Shown here: in pieces, positions 44,077-46,542 of the stretch
Position numbering within the stretch: position 1 is the first letter of the stretch
Layout of the letters: every line of letters begins with the position of its first letter
DNA from: Cellulomonas triticagri
GTDB lineage: Bacteria; Actinomycetota; Actinomycetes; Actinomycetales; Cellulomonadaceae
Reading direction: 5' to 3'
DNA length: 46,542 bases
Assembly: GCF_003696205.1 (NCBI RefSeq)
Contig: NZ_RFFI01000018.1
Coordinates: 1 to 46,542, forward strand
Notes under the pieces: model-generated
What the model saw: only the letters and a program-made list of their open reading frames with translations
Database searches by the model: none
What the model was told of the DNA's origin: nothing
Made by a program: the position numbers and the translations under genes

Positions 44077-45030
44077 ATGAAGGTCGTCGTGCAGATCCCC
44101 TGCCTCGACGAGGAGGAGACCCTGGGGACGGTCCTGGCCTCGATCCCGGAGCGGATCGACGGCGTGGACGAGATCGCCGTGGTGGTCGTCGACGACGGGT
44201 CGACGGACGGCACCGCCCGGGTCGCCCGCGCCTACGGCGCGACCGTGGTCCGGCACACCCGGACGATGGGGCTGGCGCGGTCGTTCCGCGACGGGGTGCA
44301 CTGGGCGCTGGCCCACGGCGCCGACGTGGTCGTGAACACCGACGGCGACAACCAGTACCCGCAGGACCGGATCGGGGACCTCGTGCGGCCGATCCTCGAC
44401 GGCGTGGCCGACGTCGTGGTGGCCGACCGCCAGACGGCGACGATCGCCGAGTTCTCCTGGTTCAAGAAGCGGATGCAGCGCCTGGGCAGCGCGGTCGTCA
44501 GCCGCGCCGCCGACACCCGCCTGCCGGACGCCGCCAGCGGCTTCCGCGCCTACTCGCGGGCGGCGCTGCTGCGGCTGAACGTGGTCACGGACTTCTCCTA
44601 CGCGATGGAGACGATCATCCAGGCGGGGCACCGGCGCCTGCGCATCGTCAGCGTGCCGGTGGTGACGAACCCCCCGACGCGCGAGTCGCGCCTGTTCCGC
44701 ACCGTGTTCCACCACATGGCGCGCTCGGCCACCGCGATCACGCGGTCGTACCTGATGTTCAAGCCGTACGTCGTGTTCGCGACGCTGGCCGCCGTGTTCG
44801 GGGTGCTGGCCCTGGTGCCGATGGTGCGGTTCCTCGTCCTGTGGTGGGTGAACGGCACGGCCGGGAACGTCCAGTCGCTGATCTTCGGCGCGATCATGGC
44901 CGTGGCGTGCCTGCTGTCGGTCGCGCTGGGGGTGCTCTCGGACCTGCTGCGCACCAACCGCGTCCTGATCGAGCAGCAGCTCGAGCACCTGCGGCGGCTC
45001 GAGTACGACCGGGAGGCCGACCGTGGCTGA
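44077..45030 (+). CDS. GT2 polyprenyl-phosphate glycosyltransferase with membrane domain (ArnC-like)
   Basis: 317 residues. VVVQIPCLDEEETLGTVLAS, VVVDDGSTDGTARVA, MGLARSFRDGVHWAL, NTDGDNQYPQDRI and DAASGFRAYSRAAL form the DPM/ArnC-type GT2 core. Two C-terminal membrane segments follow (YVVFATLAAVFGVLALVPM and LIFGAIMAVACLLSVALG) and a charged end. Unlike the GT2 copies at 18784 and 34642, this one carries its own membrane domain and needs no DUF2304 partner. GTG at 44053 is an alternative start. Confidence 0.85.
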   Translation: MKVVVQIPCLDEEETLGTVLASIPERIDGVDEIAVVVVDDGSTDGTARVARAYGATVVRHTRTMGLARSFRDGVHWALAHGADVVVNTDGDNQYPQDRIGDLVRPILDGVADVVVADRQTATIAEFSWFKKRMQRLGSAVVSRAADTRLPDAASGFRAYSRAALLRLNVVTDFSYAMETIIQAGHRRLRIVSVPVVTNPPTRESRLFRTVFHHMARSATAITRSYLMFKPYVVFATLAAVFGVLALVPMVRFLVLWWVNGTAGNVQSLIFGAIMAVACLLSVALGVLSDLLRTNRVLIEQQLEHLRRLEYDREADRG

Positions 45031-45769
45031 GCGCCCCGCCGACGTCCTGCGCGGCGCGTACGTGGGTCTGTGGCGGTCCGCCCGCCGCGTCGCCGACCGC
45101 TCGGGTGCGCTCGCGGCGCTCGACGCGCGGGGCGCCGCACGCCCGGCTGGCGTCGCGGCGCAGGTGCGCTCGATGTTCGCGATCCACGACGCGGCCGACC
45201 TGGTCGCGCTCGACGTCCCCTGGTGGACGTACGGGGCTGCTGCGCGCGTCGCGGCGCACCTGGACGCCCTGGGCGGGTCCGCGCGCGTGCTCGAGTACGG
45301 CTCGGGAGCCTCGTCGGTCTGGCTCGCCCGGCGGGCCGCGCACGTGACCAGCGTCGAGCACGAGCCGGGGTGGGCGGCGCTCGTGCGCGACCTCGCGCGG
45401 GACGCGGGGGTCGCCGACCGGCTGGACGTCCGGGAGGTGCCCCCGCGGTCCACCCCGGAGCCGCTGGTGCCGTCCGGTCGCCGGGGCGAGGGCGGGCGCG
45501 ACTACGCCGCCTACGTCCGGGCGATCGACGACGTCCCCGGCGAGCTCGACCTGGTCGTCGTCGACGGGCGGGCCCGGGCGGCGTGCCTCGAGGCCGCGAC
45601 GCGACGGCTCGCCCCCGGCGGCCTCGTGCTGCTCGACGACAGCCAGCGCCCCCGGTACGCCGCCGCCCTGGCCTCGTGCGGGCTGGACGTGCACCGGATC
45701 CGGGGGTGGGTGCCGTCGCTGCCCTACCCGCGCGAGTCCGCGGTGCTGACCCTGCCGGCGCGGGCGTGA
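45023..45769 (+). CDS. class I SAM-dependent methyltransferase
   Basis: 248 residues. RVLEYGSGASSVWLARRAAH is motif I and VTSVEHEPGWAALV the adenosine-binding acidic end. LDLVVVDGRARAACLEAATR and GGLVLLDDSQRPRY follow, as in methyltransferases of surface-glycan loci. The N-terminal 90 residues are basic and helical, without a clear family. It overlaps the GT2 upstream by 8 bases and the gene downstream by 4. Its target may be a sugar of the same glycan. Confidence 0.75.
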   Translation: MAERPADVLRGAYVGLWRSARRVADRSGALAALDARGAARPAGVAAQVRSMFAIHDAADLVALDVPWWTYGAAARVAAHLDALGGSARVLEYGSGASSVWLARRAAHVTSVEHEPGWAALVRDLARDAGVADRLDVREVPPRSTPEPLVPSGRRGEGGRDYAAYVRAIDDVPGELDLVVVDGRARAACLEAATRRLAPGGLVLLDDSQRPRYAAALASCGLDVHRIRGWVPSLPYPRESAVLTLPARA

Positions 45770-46542
45770 CGTCGACCCGCGCGTCCCGGGCGGGCGACCT
45801 GCTCGCGCGGGCCCTGCTCGCCGTGCCCGACCGGGCGCCGGTGCTGCTCGGCTGCCTCGGGCTCGCCGGCCTGCTCGCGGTCCTCGCGGGGCAGTTCCGC
45901 CCCGTCGTCGTCCTGCCGCTGGCGGCGGCGCTCGCCGCGGCCACCTGGCGGTGGGTGCCCGGGGCGCCGCGACGCGGTCCGGGCGACCTCGCCGCGGTCG
46001 GCGCGCTGCTGGCGCTGGTCGCGCTCTGGGTCGCCCTGGGGCTCGGCCGGGTCGCGGAGTACGTCGTGGTCAACCGCGACCCGGGGTTCCTCACGCTCCG
46101 GGCGCTGTGGCTGACCGACCACGCCGCCGCGCCGATCCCGGTCGGCTCGGCCGAGCAGGCGGCGGCCGCCGTCGCGGGGGCCAGCGCGGGCACCGAGGCC
46201 TTCTGGCTCCAGGACGGGCACCTGTACGCCCAGGGCAACACGATGCTGCCCGCGCTGCTCGCGGTCCAGGGCTGGGTCGGCGGCGAGCGGGCCGTCCTGG
46301 CCGGGGTCGTGGCCATCGGCGCCGTCGCCCTGCTGGCCGTGTTCGCCGCCGCGCGGAGGTTCACCGGGTCGTGGTGGGCCCTGGTGCCGACCGCGGCCCT
46401 CGGGGCCAGCCTGCCGTTCCTCACGTTCACGCGCGCGGCCTACACCGAGCCGCTGACCGTGGCGCTGCTGTGCGGCGGCCTGGCCGTCGCCCACGGCGCG
46501 TGGCACGGCGCCCCCGGCGGCGGCCGCCGCCCGGGGCGGTGG
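45766..46542 (+). CDS. multi-pass membrane protein, incomplete (window ends)
   Basis: The first 259 codons are open to the window end. They encode several membrane segments: VLLGCLGLAGLLAVLAG, VVVLPLAAALAAATW, VGALLALVALWVALGLG, and later AGVVAIGAVALLAVFAAA and a further one. A polar outer loop (YVVVNRDPGFLTLRALWL) lies between them, as in GT-C or Wzy-like membrane enzymes. The GTG overlaps the methyltransferase stop. Family not recognised. It could be a transferase using the product of the GT2 at 44077. Confidence 0.6.
   Translation, partial: MTSTRASRAGDLLARALLAVPDRAPVLLGCLGLAGLLAVLAGQFRPVVVLPLAAALAAATWRWVPGAPRRGPGDLAAVGALLALVALWVALGLGRVAEYVVVNRDPGFLTLRALWLTDHAAAPIPVGSAEQAAAAVAGASAGTEAFWLQDGHLYAQGNTMLPALLAVQGWVGGERAVLAGVVAIGAVALLAVFAAARRFTGSWWALVPTAALGASLPFLTFTRAAYTEPLTVALLCGGLAVAHGAWHGAPGGGRRPGRW

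Overview
The window is very GC-rich DNA with G or C at almost every third codon position, many GTG starts, 1-8 base start/stop overlaps and several apparently leaderless genes. This points to a high-GC Gram-positive actinobacterium. A Cellulomonas-like member of the Micrococcales is my best guess, inferred from overall protein style and not proven. The window is almost wholly one large cell-surface glycan locus. I assign 38 protein genes. No gap between genes exceeds about 200 bases. Bases 1-148, downstream of the first gene, hold nothing I can assign. I see no tRNA, rRNA, insertion sequence, phage gene or CRISPR array.

Layout. (1) 149-6581: an LCP-family polymer ligase facing galE, then rfbB, then a secreted PGRP-type amidase with three C-terminal repeats. 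(2) 6659-10951: an operon with a coiled-coil methyltransferase, an ABC polysaccharide exporter (wzm, wzt with a cargo-binding tail) and a glycosyltransferase. (3) 10978-18283: a two-part GT2 enzyme, a small coiled-coil protein, a double-GT4 fusion and a secreted SpoIID/LytB-domain protein carrying the same repeats as the amidase. (4) 18395-24514, minus strand: DUF2304, a polyprenyl-phosphate GT2, a flippase, three GT2 enzymes and rfbC. (5) 24623-32059: rfbD, then a complete set of genes for CMP-pseudaminic acid (pseI, a pseG-pseH fusion, pseF, pseB, pseC), then another GT2. (6) 32085-39752: a second flippase, an unrecognised protein that may be a glycosyltransferase, a second GT2-DUF2304 pair and two DUF2142 membrane proteins. 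(7) 39822-46542: rfbA, manA, two tandem GDP-mannose dehydratase-like genes, an ArnC-like GT2, a methyltransferase and a membrane protein cut by the window end.

How they fit together. rfbA, rfbB, rfbC and rfbD make dTDP-L-rhamnose but sit on four transcription units. manA and gmd feed GDP-mannose-derived deoxysugars, and galE supplies UDP-galactose. The pse genes supply a nonulosonic acid. About ten glycosyltransferases assemble the glycans. One ABC exporter and two flippases move them out. The LCP protein would attach polymer to peptidoglycan, while the amidase and SpoIID-like protein act in the wall. The most notable points are the full pseudaminic acid pathway with a natural PseG-PseH fusion and no flagellar genes nearby, a nearby unassigned candidate nonulosonate transferase, a likely coiled-coil/methyltransferase chain terminator beside the ABC exporter, and repeated leaderless promoters of the form TAnnnT plus 6-8 bases plus ATG/GTG.
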